64,000 nt of DNA from Novosphingobium aerophilum (GCF_014230305.1 NZ_JACLAU010000002.1:62001-126000), one strand, 5' to 3'; numbered from the stretch's first letter, positions 8,861 through 18,921 are shown. Numbers and translations are program-made. Notes: generated by a model not told the origin, from the letters alone.

Positions 8861-10603
8861 GTGACGGAAGAGCGCAGCGGCGCGGACATCCTGGTCGAAA
8901 CCCTGATCCGTCAGGGGGTCGAATACGTGTTCGGTTATCCCGGTGGGGCCGTCCTGCCGATCTATGACGCGCTGTTCGAACACCCGCAAATCCGCCACAT
9001 CCTGGTCCGTCACGAGGCCGGTGCCGCCCACGCTGCAGAGGGCTATGCCCGCTCCACCGGCAAGCCCGGGGTCGTGCTGGTGACCTCGGGCCCGGGGGCG
9101 ACCAATGCCGTGACGGGCATTGCCGATGCCTTCATGGATTCGATCCCGATGGTGGTGATCACCGGGCAGGTGCCGACCACGGTGATCGGCTCTGACGCAT
9201 TCCAGGAAGCCGACACGGTCGGCATCACCCGGCACTGCTGCAAGCACAACTATCTGGTCAAGGACCCGGCCGAACTGGCTGCCACCCTGGACGAGGCGTT
9301 CCAGATCGCCACCACCGGGCGCCCCGGCCCCGTGCTGGTGGACATTCCCAAGAACGTCCAGATCGCCACGGCGGCCTGGAGCGATGCGCCCCCGCAGCGC
9401 CGCAACCGCTACACCCCGCGCCTGGAAGGCAGCGCCGACGAGATCGACCGGGCCATCGACCTGCTCGCCAAGGCCCGGCGCCCGGTGTTCTACACCGGCG
9501 GCGGGGTCATCAACTCCGGGCCCCAGGCCACCGCCCTGCTGCGCCAGTTGCAGGCGCTGACGGGCGCCCCCCTCACCTCCACCCTGATGGGCTTGGGCTC
9601 GTTCCCGGCCGATCACCCGGACTGGCTCGGCATGCTGGGCATGCATGGCACCTACGAAGCCAACATGGCGATGAACCAGGCCGACCTGATCGTCTGCGTG
9701 GGCGCCCGGTTCGACGATCGCGTGACGGGGCGGCTCGACGCCTTCGCGCCGAACTCGACCAAGATCCACATCGATATCGATCGGTCGTCGATCAACAAGA
9801 CGGTCCCGGTCGATCTCCCGATCGTCGGCGATTGCGGCAAGGTGCTGGCCCAGCTGATCGCGGCCTGGGGCACCCGCAAGGGGCAGGACCTGGCGGACTG
9901 GAAGCAGCGGATCGATGGCTGGCGCGGGCGCAACAGCCTGGCCTATCCCCGCCGCAAGGATGCCATCGCCCCGCAGTATGCGGTGGAGCGGCTGTTCGCG
10001 CTGACCCGGCACAAGGATCCGATCATCACCACCGAGGTCGGCCAGCACCAGATGTGGGCCGCGCAGTATTTCGGATTCTTCGGGCCGAACAAGTGGCTCA
10101 CCTCGGGCGGGCTCGGCACGATGGGCTATGGCCTGCCGGCGGCGATCGGCGCGCAGCTCGGCAATCCGGACAGCCTGGTGATCGACGTGGCCGGCGATGC
10201 CTCGATCCAGATGAACATCCAGGAAATGGGCACGGCCACGCAGTATCGCTTGCCGGTGAAGGTGTTCACCCTGAACAACGAATACATGGGCATGGTCCGC
10301 CAGTGGCAGGAGCTGACCTATGAAAGCCGCTATTCGAACTCGTACTCGGACAGCCTGCCCGATTTCGTGAAGCTCGCCGAAGCCTATGGCTGGAAGGGCA
10401 TCCGCATCGAGGACGAAAGCCAGCTCGATGCCGGGATCCAGGCGATGATCGATCACCCGGGTCCGGTCTTCGTCGACTGCCTCGTCGCCAAGGAGCACAA
10501 CTGCTTCCCGATGATCCCGTCAGGCGCGGCGCACACCGAGATGCTGCTCTACGGCGATACCGTGGCCGGCACGATGGACGATGAAGCCAAGGCGCTGGTC
10601 TGA
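8861..10603 (+). CDS. ilvI: Acetolactate synthase large (catalytic) subunit
   Basis: A 580-residue thiamine-diphosphate enzyme that joins two pyruvates to acetolactate, or pyruvate and 2-oxobutyrate to acetohydroxybutyrate, in branched-chain amino acid synthesis. The activating glutamate is in [17 protein letters not shown]; the ThDP motif reads [17 protein letters not shown] ending in FTLNN, with Ala in place of the more usual Gly after GD. The GTG start at 8861 has AAGGA nine bases upstream. It is followed after ten bases by ilvH and then ilvC. The symbol ilvB would be equally acceptable. Confidence 0.95.
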   Translation: MTEERSGADILVETLIRQGVEYVFGYPGGAVLPIYDALFEHPQIRHILVRHEAGAAHAAEGYARSTGKPGVVLVTSGPGATNAVTGIADAFMDSIPMVVITGQVPTTVIGSDAFQEADTVGITRHCCKHNYLVKDPAELAATLDEAFQIATTGRPGPVLVDIPKNVQIATAAWSDAPPQRRNRYTPRLEGSADEIDRAIDLLAKARRPVFYTGGGVINSGPQATALLRQLQALTGAPLTSTLMGLGSFPADHPDWLGMLGMHGTYEANMAMNQADLIVCVGARFDDRVTGRLDAFAPNSTKIHIDIDRSSINKTVPVDLPIVGDCGKVLAQLIAAWGTRKGQDLADWKQRIDGWRGRNSLAYPRRKDAIAPQYAVERLFALTRHKDPIITTEVGQHQMWAAQYFGFFGPNKWLTSGGLGTMGYGLPAAIGAQLGNPDSLVIDVAGDASIQMNIQEMGTATQYRLPVKVFTLNNEYMGMVRQWQELTYESRYSNSYSDSLPDFVKLAEAYGWKGIRIEDESQLDAGIQAMIDHPGPVFVDCLVAKEHNCFPMIPSGAAHTEMLLYGDTVAGTMDDEAKALV

Positions 10604-10613
10604 AGGGGTCGAG

Positions 10614-11129
10614 ATGAAAATCCTGCACGAAGCCGAGGAACGCCACGTCCTCACCGTCATCGTCGACAACGAGGCGGGCATCCTGGCCAAGATCGCCGGG
10701 CTGTTCACCGCGCGCGGCTACAACATCGACAGCCTGACCGTGGCCGACATCACCGAGAACCACGCGGTGAGCCGGATCACCATCGTCACCCACGGCCCGC
10801 CGGCCCAGATCGACCAGATCCATGCGCAGTTGGAACGCCTGATCCCGGTCCACAAGGTGATCGACCTGACCGAGGTCGGCCCCTATGTCGAACGCGAACT
10901 GGCGCTGGTGAAGGTGGCCGGGATCGGCGACGCCCGGGTCGAGGCCTTGCGCGTGGCCGAAATCTTCCGCGCCAAGCCGGTCGATACGACCACGTCGAGC
11001 TTCATCTTCGAACTGACCGGGACGCCCGACAAGATCGACACCTTCGTCGGCCTGATGCGCGAGCTTGGGCTGGTCGAGGTGGGGCGCACCGGCGTGGTCG
11101 GCATGGCCCGCGGCGCGACGGGCGTGTGA
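10614..11129 (+). CDS. ilvH: Acetolactate synthase small (regulatory) subunit
   Basis: A 171-residue regulatory subunit that activates the catalytic subunit and confers valine feedback inhibition. The N-terminal ACT domain is clear (HVLTVIVDNEAGILAKIAGLFTARGYNIDSL and VSRITIVTHG, in parts), and the C-terminal domain ends with GLVEVGRTGVVGMARG. ATG 10614 is preceded by AAGGGG at a good distance and lies ten bases after the ilvI stop, so the two subunits should be made together. Confidence 0.95.
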   Translation: MKILHEAEERHVLTVIVDNEAGILAKIAGLFTARGYNIDSLTVADITENHAVSRITIVTHGPPAQIDQIHAQLERLIPVHKVIDLTEVGPYVERELALVKVAGIGDARVEALRVAEIFRAKPVDTTTSSFIFELTGTPDKIDTFVGLMRELGLVEVGRTGVVGMARGATGV

Positions 11130-11170
11130 ACGGGCCGGGCGAGAATTCTGGAAACCGATTTTTGAACCGT

Positions 11171-11260
11171 CGTCATCCTGAACTTGTTTCAGGATCCATT
11201 TCTCCGGATGGCTCCGAGCGGGCGGCAAGGTGGATGCTGAAACAAGTTCAGCATGACGAG
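11171..11260. repeat. Long inverted-repeat element between ilvH and ilvC
   Basis: The left arm, CGTCATCCTGAACTTGTTTC and onward, is answered by the right arm, ATGCTGAAACAAGTTCAGCATGACG, giving an imperfect stem of about 28 bases around a 33-base centre. The element fills the gap between ilvH and ilvC inside an apparent operon. It encodes no protein. In a transcript it could fold into a stable hairpin and uncouple ilvC expression from the upstream genes. Confidence 0.7.
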
Positions 11261-11266
11261 TTTTAG

Positions 11267-12301
<1,035 letters not shown>

Positions 12302-12327
12302 TTCCTTCAGAGAGTGGACCTCTGACC

Positions 12328-12368
12328 GGCCGGCGCGGTGCCCCTGGGGCATCGCGCCGGCCATTTTT
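12328..12368 (+). terminator. Rho-independent terminator of the ilvIHC operon
   Basis: GGCCGGCGCG-g-TGCCCC pairs with GGGGCA-t-CGCGCCGGCC, a near-perfect stem of about 17 pairs, and is followed by ATTTTTG. It begins 27 bases after the ilvC stop codon. This is one of the strongest terminators in the window. Confidence 0.88.
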
Positions 12369-12430
12369 GTGCCGCGGCTTGGAGGCGCCAGGAATTTCGC
12401 CTAACCGGCCCTGGCAACTGGGGGGATGCG

Positions 12431-13246
12431 GTGCCCGACGATCTGGTAGTGGTGGCCTGGAACGGCAGCGGTGATCCGTTTGCGCTGCTGGAACGCGATG
12501 CCCAACCCGAGTTCCGCCTCGCCGCGTTCTGCTACACCGGACCCGGGCACCCGCCGCTGGATGCCGTCACCGTCCATGCCCATGCCACCCAGTGCAAGGG
12601 CGAGGCGTTCCAGGCCCTGATCGCCGACCTGTCGGCCAGCGGCGAGACCTTCGGCTATGTCGGCTTCATCGACGATGACGTCGCGATGTCCATCTCCGGG
12701 ATCAACGCCATGCTGGCCGATGCCCGGGTGCATGGCCATGCCTCGTTCTCGGCCAGCCTGAGCCGTGACAGCTACCATTCGCACCCGCGCTTCTTCACCC
12801 TGGCCGGTTCGACCAAGCGGACCGTCGCATGGGTCGAGGTCATGGCCCCGTTCATCCGCTGGGACATGCTGCGCGCGGCGGGGCCGCTGATTGCCGGGAA
12901 CACGTCGTCCTACGGGATCGACCAGTTCGTCATGCCCATGCTGCAAAGGGCCCTGCGCCTGCCGGATACGGTGATCTATGACAGCGTGGTGATGCGCCAC
13001 ACCCGTCCGATCACCAGCGACGGCAAGGTCTATCGCAACGGGCTGACCGCGGATCAGGAACGGGTGCTGCAGCGCCAGCGCTGCATGGCTTTCCTGCGCG
13101 AACAGCATCCCGACCTGCTGGGGACGCCATGGTGGTTCGACTGGGCGGCGCCGTGGAATGGTCCGGCCCGCTTCTGGGGGCCGCGACTGTGGCAGCCGGT
13201 CGCCCCGCTGCTGCGCCTGGCGCGGCGGCTTGGGATTGTCGGCTAG
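12431..13246 (+). CDS. DUF707-like (glycosyltransferase-like) protein
   Basis: A 271-residue soluble protein starting at GTG 12431, which has GGGGG five bases upstream. The layout resembles the DUF707 family: GYVGFIDDDVAMSISGIN (acidic triplet at residues 81-83, like the DxD of glycosyltransferases), then VAWVEVMAPFIRWDML and YGIDQFVMPML, then VVMRHTRPI. By family analogy it may recognise or transfer sugars, but no member I know of has a proven reaction. It stands just upstream of a family 2 glycosyltransferase, which supports a role in surface sugar modification. The family call is by motif pattern and is moderately sure. Confidence 0.6.
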   Translation: MPDDLVVVAWNGSGDPFALLERDAQPEFRLAAFCYTGPGHPPLDAVTVHAHATQCKGEAFQALIADLSASGETFGYVGFIDDDVAMSISGINAMLADARVHGHASFSASLSRDSYHSHPRFFTLAGSTKRTVAWVEVMAPFIRWDMLRAAGPLIAGNTSSYGIDQFVMPMLQRALRLPDTVIYDSVVMRHTRPITSDGKVYRNGLTADQERVLQRQRCMAFLREQHPDLLGTPWWFDWAAPWNGPARFWGPRLWQPVAPLLRLARRLGIVG

Positions 13247-13382
13247 AGCCTCTGGCGTGGCCGGTCCGGATCGGGCACAAGCCGGGGCCAACCCCCTGAC
13301 CGAACCTGCGATCCCGGCGCGGAGCAGGGTTCGGGAGGTGTGGGGCTGGCACGGGGCGAGCGTGTCCGGAACAGGAGGGGAC

Positions 13383-14180
13383 GTGGTTGCGAGCATCGCT
13401 GAGGGGCCGCCGCGCTGGTCGGTGGTCATTCCCTATTTCAACGAGGCCGCGTTCATCGCCACGCCGATCGGCAGTGCCATTGCCCAGCAGGGCACGAGCC
13501 TGCGCCTGATCCTGGTCGACAACCGCTCGGACGACGGGAGCGAGGCCTGCGCCAGACAGCTCCTCGCCGGTCATCCGGAGCTGGAGGTGGTCTATCTGCG
13601 CGAGGAGACCCCGGGGCAGAACCATGCCCTCGCCAGGGGCTTTGCCGCGGTGGAAACGCCCTTCGTGGCCTTCTGGGATGCCGACACCGCCTACCCGCCG
13701 CATTACCTCGCCAGCGCCGAGCGCCTGCTGACCGGCGGCCCCTTCGTCGGAGCCCAGGCGATCGACGTCTATTGCGATCCGCTCAGCCCGGCGGGATGGC
13801 TGCGCCGCTGGCGGATGCGCCTGACGCAGCGCGTGCTCTCGCGGCAGGGCCACACCGGATCGTTCGGGCAGTGCTTCCGCAGCGATGCGCTGCGCTTGGC
13901 CGGAGGACCGCTCAGCCTAGCCTGGCCCTTCGTGCTGTACGATCACGAACTGATCCACCGCATGCTCAAGCAGGGGCCCCTGACCGGCGCAACCGACCTG
14001 TGGTGCCAGCCCTCCCCGCGCCGCTCGGCCAATGCCCATGTGCGCTGGACCCTGTTCGAGCGGGTCCTGTACCATGCGACGCCCTTCGCGCTGAAGGACT
14101 GGTTCTTCTACCGTTTCCTGGCCGGCCGGTTCGAGCGGCGGCGCATGGTCCAGGCCAATCTGCGCAAGCGCGACTGGTAG
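13383..14180 (+). CDS. Glycosyltransferase family 2
   Basis: A 265-residue GT-A-fold transferase. Visible motifs are WSVVIPYFNEAAFIATPIGS, LILVDNRSDDGS (nucleotide binding), the metal-binding FWDADTA (DAD at 99-101), and a later QCFRSDALRLAGGP with ELIHRML, fitting the acceptor-side ED/QxxR-like region. No membrane segment is evident, so it should work at the cytoplasmic face of the membrane. GTG 13383 has AGGAGGGG directly upstream, which decides the start. It follows the DUF707-like gene by 136 bases in the same direction. Donor and acceptor are unknown. Confidence 0.85.
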   Translation: MVASIAEGPPRWSVVIPYFNEAAFIATPIGSAIAQQGTSLRLILVDNRSDDGSEACARQLLAGHPELEVVYLREETPGQNHALARGFAAVETPFVAFWDADTAYPPHYLASAERLLTGGPFVGAQAIDVYCDPLSPAGWLRRWRMRLTQRVLSRQGHTGSFGQCFRSDALRLAGGPLSLAWPFVLYDHELIHRMLKQGPLTGATDLWCQPSPRRSANAHVRWTLFERVLYHATPFALKDWFFYRFLAGRFERRRMVQANLRKRDW

Positions 14181-14238
14181 GGCGCCCCGGCAAAGCTGGG
14201 CCTTTACAGCGGCGGCGCAAATGCCCATAGACACCGGG

Positions 14239-14289
14239 ATGATCCTGCGGACCGGCCTTACCCTGCGACTTATCCGCCCTTGGGCGTGA
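14239..14289 (+). CDS. Putative leu leader peptide
   Basis: A 16-codon reading frame, MILRTGLTLRLIRPWA, sits 117 bases before leuA. Four of its 16 residues are Leu and two are Ile, and its last codons form one arm of a long-range stem with sequence downstream of its stop. An in-frame ATG at 14221 would add six residues. The ribosome-binding site is weak. Composition, position and overlap with alternative RNA structure are what a Leu-sensing attenuation leader needs. Conservation in related genomes has not been tested. Confidence 0.5.
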   Translation: MILRTGLTLRLIRPWA

Positions 14290-14331
14290 GCTGACGCGTC
14301 GGTTTGACCCGGCGCGTGCGGCGCCCAAGGG
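14277..14331 (+). promoter_or_regulatory. Attenuator-like RNA structure before leuA
   Basis: CCCTTGGGCG at 14277-14286, which overlaps the end of the leader peptide, pairs perfectly over ten bases with CGCCCAAGGG at 14322-14331. Enclosed in it, CGCGTCGG at 14295-14302 pairs with CCGGCGCG at 14309-14316 around a six-base loop. A ribosome finishing the leader would cover the first arm, while one stalled on its Leu codons would leave it free. No T-run follows, so the output could be translational or Rho-linked instead of classical termination. Confidence 0.5.
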
Positions 14332-14406
14332 AGCCTGCACCGCCACTCTCCACATCTTCCCTGCAACGGCCCAACAACCCCGCTGCAACGCATTTGAGAT
14401 CACACC

Positions 14407-16080
14407 ATGACCATGCTGCAAGACCCCTCGGTCAAGTACCGTCCCTTCCCGCAGATCAACCTGCCCGACCGGCAGTGGCCGAGCCGCACGATCACCAAGG
14501 CCCCGCGTTGGCTTTCCACCGATCTGCGGGACGGCAACCAGTCGCTGATCGATCCGATGGGGGCCGAGAAGAAGACCCGGTTCTTCGATCTGCTGGTCCG
14601 CGTCGGTCTGAAGGAGATCGAGGTCGGCTTCCCCAGCGCCGGAGCGACCGAGTATGACTTCATCCGCGGCCTGGTCGACACCGGCCGCATCCCCGCCGAC
14701 GTGCTGGTCCAGGTCCTGACCCAGTCGCGCGAGGATCTGATCAAGACCTCGTTCGAAAGCCTGGCCGGAGCGCCCGAGGCGATCGTTCATGTCTACAACG
14801 CGGTCTCGCCGCTGTGGCGCCAGGTGGTGTTCGGGCTGGAGAAGCCCGAGATCCGGGATATCGCCAGCCAGGGCGCCAAATACCTGCGCGACCAGGCCGC
14901 CCGGTTCCCGCAGACCAAGTGGCACTTCGAATACTCGCCGGAGACCTTCTCGACCGCCGAGGTCGATTTCAGCATCGAATGCTGCGAGGCGGTGATGCAG
15001 GTGCTCCAGCCCACCCCGGAACACCCGATCATCCTCAACCTGCCGGCCACGGTCGAGGCGGCGACGCCCAACATCTACGCCGACCAGATCGAGTACTTCT
15101 GCCGTAACCTGCCCAACCGCGAGAGCGCGGTGATCTCGCTCCACACCCACAACGATCGCGGCACCGGCGTCGCTGCCGCCGAGCTGGGCCTGATGGCCGG
15201 AGCGGACCGGGTCGAAGGCTGCCTGTTCGGCAATGGCGAGCGTACCGGCAACTGCTGCCTCGTCACCGTGGCGCTCAACATGTACACCCAGGGGGTCAAT
15301 CCGGGGCTGGACTTCTCGGACATCGACGAGGTGATCCAGACGGTCGAGTATTGCAACCAGTTGCCGGTCCCGGCGCGCCATCCCTATGGCGGCGAGCTGG
15401 TCTACACCGCCTTCTCGGGCAGCCACCAGGATGCGATCAAGAAGGGTTTCGCCGCGCAGGAAACCCGCAACGACCAGATCTGGTCGGTGCCCTATCTGCC
15501 GATCGATCCGGCCGACCTGGGCCGCAGCTACGAAGCGGTGATCCGCGTCAATTCGCAGAGCGGCAAGGGCGGGTTCGCCTGGGTGATCGAACAGGACCAG
15601 GGCCTCAAGCTGCCCAAGCGGATGCAGGCGCACTTCAGCCGCCACGTCCAGGAACTGGCCGACGAGCTGGGCCGCGAACTGCAGGCCACCGACATCTGGG
15701 ACGTGTTCCGCAAGGTCTACCGGCTGGACGAGCCCCAGCACTTCCAGCTGGTCGACTGGGACGAGGGCCGCGCCGCCGATGGCACCCGGGTCTTTGCCGG
15801 GAAGATCGGCGTGGACGGCCAGGAAAAGTCGGTGTCGGGACGCGGCAACGGCCTGATCTCTTCAGTGGTGGCGACCCTGCGTGACAGCTTCGGGGTGGCG
15901 CTGGAAGTGCGCGACTACACCGAACATGCCCTGGGCACCGGTTCCGACGCCCGGGCCGCGGCCTATGTCGAGTGCGTGACGGCGGACGGCCGCACGGTCT
16001 GGGGCGTGGGCATCGACGAGGACGTCGCCACGGCCAGCGTCCGCGCGGTGCTCAGCGCCGCCAACACCGCCGCGCTCTAA
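14407..16080 (+). CDS. leuA: 2-isopropylmalate synthase, LeuA type 2
   Basis: A 557-residue enzyme that condenses acetyl-CoA with 2-oxoisovalerate, the committed step of leucine synthesis. The N-terminus [17 protein letters not shown], the metal-binding [21 protein letters not shown] and [13 protein letters not shown] identify the DRE-TIM metallolyase barrel. The C-terminal part (about 430-557) is the LeuA dimer regulatory domain used for leucine feedback. Length and N-terminus match the actinobacterial-style LeuA2 group, also found in many alphaproteobacteria. It stands alone, with a leader region that looks Leu-responsive. Confidence 0.95.
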   Translation: MTMLQDPSVKYRPFPQINLPDRQWPSRTITKAPRWLSTDLRDGNQSLIDPMGAEKKTRFFDLLVRVGLKEIEVGFPSAGATEYDFIRGLVDTGRIPADVLVQVLTQSREDLIKTSFESLAGAPEAIVHVYNAVSPLWRQVVFGLEKPEIRDIASQGAKYLRDQAARFPQTKWHFEYSPETFSTAEVDFSIECCEAVMQVLQPTPEHPIILNLPATVEAATPNIYADQIEYFCRNLPNRESAVISLHTHNDRGTGVAAAELGLMAGADRVEGCLFGNGERTGNCCLVTVALNMYTQGVNPGLDFSDIDEVIQTVEYCNQLPVPARHPYGGELVYTAFSGSHQDAIKKGFAAQETRNDQIWSVPYLPIDPADLGRSYEAVIRVNSQSGKGGFAWVIEQDQGLKLPKRMQAHFSRHVQELADELGRELQATDIWDVFRKVYRLDEPQHFQLVDWDEGRAADGTRVFAGKIGVDGQEKSVSGRGNGLISSVVATLRDSFGVALEVRDYTEHALGTGSDARAAAYVECVTADGRTVWGVGIDEDVATASVRAVLSAANTAAL

Positions 16081-16132
16081 GCGGACCCGGCTGGCTTCGG
16101 CCGGGCGGGCGCGCAGCCGGCCCGGCCAGTCA

Positions 16133-16624
16133 TCAGAACACGCCGAGCTCCAGGCCGCTCGCCAGGGCCTGGCCCAGGGTCCGGGCCTCGGCCAGCGCCG
16201 GGGCCGGCACCGTCTTGGGGGCCATGATCTGCTGGGGGGTCTGGGCGGCGAGGTTCACGATCAGTGGTTCGGCCACGCGCCGCAGGCGCCAGCCGGTCAC
16301 TATCCGGTCGATCTGGCGCTGGGCCCCGCTGCCGTCCGATCCCGCCGCCACGATCGTCGCATAGGCCCGCCCCTCGATCGCGCCGAGCAGCGGGTAATAG
16401 CAGCGATCGAACATCTCCTTCAGCACCCCGCTCAAGGCCCCAAGGTTTTCCGGACCGACGAACAGATAGCCCGCCGCGGCGATCAGGTCGGCCGGCTGGC
16501 AGGCACTGGCGGGCAGCAAGCGACCCGCCGCCCCCGCCCCGTCCCCGGCCGCGCGGGCCAGGGCCTCGGCGGCGCCGGTGCGGCTGTGCCAGACGATCAG
16601 CAGGGTGCGCGGGGGAACGGTCAA
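16133..16624 (-). CDS. Flavodoxin/NADPH-dependent FMN reductase-like protein
   Basis: A 163-residue flavodoxin-fold protein. It starts LLIVWHSRTGAAEALARAAGDGA, the phosphate-binding loop of flavodoxins, and has YLFVGPENLGALSGVLKEMFDRCYYPL, the second FMN loop found in WrbA and related reductases. The start codon is TTG at 16624, supported by GGAGG eight bases upstream; no ATG or GTG precedes the motif. It converges with leuA and diverges from recJ. The electron partner is unknown. Confidence 0.75.
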   Translation of the reverse strand: MTVPPRTLLIVWHSRTGAAEALARAAGDGAGAAGRLLPASACQPADLIAAAGYLFVGPENLGALSGVLKEMFDRCYYPLLGAIEGRAYATIVAAGSDGSGAQRQIDRIVTGWRLRRVAEPLIVNLAAQTPQQIMAPKTVPAPALAEARTLGQALASGLELGVF

Positions 16625-16717
16625 CGGGCTTGCCTCCAGGACGACGCCCCCCGCTTATCACGAAGTTTCGGATCGGCTCCACTTTCCGCCCGCGCCGCCA
16701 TGCAGTAACCGGCGGGC

Positions 16718-18529
16718 ATGGCATCACGTGCGTCAGCCCTTTCCGGGATCACCCGCTCGCTGACCGGCCGGCAATGGCGCTGGCGCGGCGGGAACATGGA
16801 CCTGGGCGCTGCGGGACCGGATGAAGGAATCGAGCCGGACGGCCGGATCGACGACGATCTGGTGGCCCAGCTCCTGCTGTCGCGCGGGGTTCCGCGCGAG
16901 GATCTGGAGCGGCACCGCAACCCCTCGCTGCGGACCTTCCTGCCCGATCCCTCGCACTTCCGCGACATGGACCCGGCGGCCGAGCGGTTGGCCCAGGCCG
17001 TGCTCGGCGGCGAGACGGTGACTATCTACGGGGACTACGATGTCGACGGGGCGACCAGTGCGGCCCTGCTGGTGCGTCTGCTGCGGGCGCTGGGCCTGCC
17101 CGCCGGCTATTACATCCCCGATCGCCTGCTGGAAGGCTATGGCCCCTCGGGCGAGGCGCTGGTCCGCCTGGGCCGCGAGGGCTCCAGCCTGATCGTCACG
17201 GTCGACTGCGGGGCCATGGCCCACGAGGCCCTGGCCATGGCCGCTGCGGCCGGGATCGACGTGATCGTGGTCGATCACCACAAGTGTTCGGCCGAGCTTC
17301 CCCGCGCAGCCGCGCTGGTCAATCCCAACCGCCTGGACGAGAGCGACACCGGCGCCGCCCATGGCCACCTGGCGGCCGTGGGGGTGGCGTTCCTGCTTGC
17401 CGTGGCGATCGTGCGCTGCCTGCGGAGTCGCGGCTTCTTCGCCGCCCGGCCCGAGCCGGACCTGTTCGCCCTGCTCGATCTGGTCGCCCTGGGCACGGTG
17501 GCCGACGTGGCCGCGCTCCACGGTCTCAACCGCGCGCTGGTGGCCCAGGGGCTGAAGGTCATGGCCCGGCGCGACAACATCGGCATGGCCGCACTGATCG
17601 ACGCCAGCCGGCTCAACCGCGCGCCGACCTGCAGCGACCTGGGCTTCGCGCTCGGCCCGCGCATCAACGCCGGTGGCCGGGTCGGCGAATCGACCCTGGG
17701 CGTGCGCCTGCTGACCACCGAGGACCCGGACGAGGCCCGTGCCATCGCTGCGCAGCTTTCGGCGCTGAACGAGGAACGCCGAGCGATCGAGCAGGCCGTG
17801 CAGGAGGCCGCCGAGGCCCAGTTGGACGGGCAGCACAACCGCGCCGTGCTGGTGCTGGCCGGCGCGGGCTGGCACCCGGGGGTGATCGGGATCGTGGCCG
17901 GGCGGCTCAAGGAGAAGACCGGCAAGCCGACGCTGGTGATTGCCCTGGAGGCCGACGAGGCGGGCCACGGCAAAGGCTCCGGCCGCTCGATCCCCGGGGT
18001 CGATCTGGGCGCCGCGATCATTGCCGCGCGCGAGGCGGGCCTGCTGGTCGCGGGCGGCGGTCATGCCATGGCGGCGGGGCTGACGATCGATCCCGGACAG
18101 CTCAACGCCCTGGCCAACTGGCTCGACGCGCGGCTCGGCGCGACGGTCATGGCGGCCATGGCGAACCAGGCGCTGACGCTGGACCTGGGACTGACCCCGC
18201 GCGGGCTGACCCCCGCCCTGATCGAACAGTTGGAAAGCGCCGGGCCCTTCGGCATGGGCTGGCCGGCACCGCGCGTGGCGGTCGGCCCGGTGCGCGTGGT
18301 CAAGGCCGATACCGTGGGGAACGATCACGTCCGCCTGATCGTGCGCGGCGATGACGGCGCCAGCTTCAAGGCCATGGCGTTTCGGGCCGCCTCGGGCGAG
18401 CTGGGTCAGGCCCTGCTCCACGGCACCCGCGATCGGCGGCTGTGGCTGGCGGGCCGCGCCAAGATCGACGACTGGGCGAGCCGGCCCCAGGCCGAACTCC
18501 ACATCGATGACGCCGCCTTCCTCGACTGA
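16718..18529 (+). CDS. recJ: Single-stranded-DNA-specific exonuclease RecJ
   Basis: A 603-residue DHH-family nuclease that degrades single-stranded DNA 5' to 3' in recombination and mismatch repair. The DHH motifs are plain: YGDYDVDGATSAALL (residues 104-117), TVDCGAMAHEA, VVDHHKCSAELPRAAALVNPNR (DHH at 186-188) and, in the DHHA1 part, GGGHAMAAGLTI. The stretch HPGVIGIVAGRLKE is also typical. An extra 30 N-terminal residues precede the conserved core, so the ATG near MDLGAAG is a possible alternative start. Two tRNA-Glu genes follow on the same strand. Confidence 0.94.
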   Translation: MASRASALSGITRSLTGRQWRWRGGNMDLGAAGPDEGIEPDGRIDDDLVAQLLLSRGVPREDLERHRNPSLRTFLPDPSHFRDMDPAAERLAQAVLGGETVTIYGDYDVDGATSAALLVRLLRALGLPAGYYIPDRLLEGYGPSGEALVRLGREGSSLIVTVDCGAMAHEALAMAAAAGIDVIVVDHHKCSAELPRAAALVNPNRLDESDTGAAHGHLAAVGVAFLLAVAIVRCLRSRGFFAARPEPDLFALLDLVALGTVADVAALHGLNRALVAQGLKVMARRDNIGMAALIDASRLNRAPTCSDLGFALGPRINAGGRVGESTLGVRLLTTEDPDEARAIAAQLSALNEERRAIEQAVQEAAEAQLDGQHNRAVLVLAGAGWHPGVIGIVAGRLKEKTGKPTLVIALEADEAGHGKGSGRSIPGVDLGAAIIAAREAGLLVAGGGHAMAAGLTIDPGQLNALANWLDARLGATVMAAMANQALTLDLGLTPRGLTPALIEQLESAGPFGMGWPAPRVAVGPVRVVKADTVGNDHVRLIVRGDDGASFKAMAFRAASGELGQALLHGTRDRRLWLAGRAKIDDWASRPQAELHIDDAAFLD

Positions 18530-18662
18530 AGGCCCGCTGCCGGGCGGCTTGCCGCCGACGGCCCTGTGCCAAGGGGCAGGTGCCCGGTGCCATTGCAATT
18601 CCGGGGTTGACCCCTGCGGGCGATCAACCTAAAGGCGCGCTCTCTCCGGCGCGAGCCGGGGC

Positions 18663-18737
18663 GGCCCCTTCGTCTAGCGGTCAGGACGCGGCCCTTTCAC
18701 GGCTGAAACACGGGTTCGATTCCCGTAGGGGTCACCA
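18663..18737 (+). tRNA. tRNA-Glu (anticodon UUC)
   Basis: A 75-base cloverleaf with CCA encoded. The acceptor stem GGCCCCT pairs with AGGGGTC (one G-U pair), the T-arm is ACGGG-TTCGATT-CCCGT, and the anticodon TTC is at 18696-18698. It differs from the second copy downstream only at the wobble base. Confidence 0.97.
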
Positions 18738-18795
18738 TCTCTTTCGGCCAGCGCCATCGGGCCCGGCCGGATTGACCACGCCACGTGGCTACCGT

Positions 18796-18870
18796 GGCCC
18801 CTTCGTCTAGCGGTCAGGACGCGGCCCTCTCACGGCTGAAACACGGGTTCGATTCCCGTAGGGGTCACCA
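18796..18870 (+). tRNA. tRNA-Glu (anticodon CUC)
   Basis: A 75-base cloverleaf with encoded CCA and anticodon CTC at 18829-18831. Apart from the wobble position it is identical to tRNA-Glu(UUC) 58 bases upstream. The gene ends 22 bases before a candidate Pho box. Confidence 0.97.
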
Positions 18871-18892
18871 AAGCCGCCGCACGGTCCTTTTC

Positions 18893-18921
18893 CTGACCTG
18901 GTCGTGTCACAAAACTCTTGT
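18893..18921 (+). promoter_or_regulatory. Candidate Pho box before phoR
   Basis: CTGACCT-ggtc-GTGTCAC-aaaa-CTCTTGT gives three heptamers in 11-base phase. The middle one matches the CTGTCAT consensus well, the spacer AAAA is the A/T-rich linker expected, and the outer two are weak. The site overlaps a possible GTG start of phoR at 18904, which argues that translation begins downstream at 18958. Confidence 0.5.

Noticed and set aside
8840..10498. Open frame of 552 codons on the minus strand opposite ilvI
   Set aside because: Same reason: shadow of a conserved acetolactate synthase gene in high-GC DNA, with no recognisable domain.
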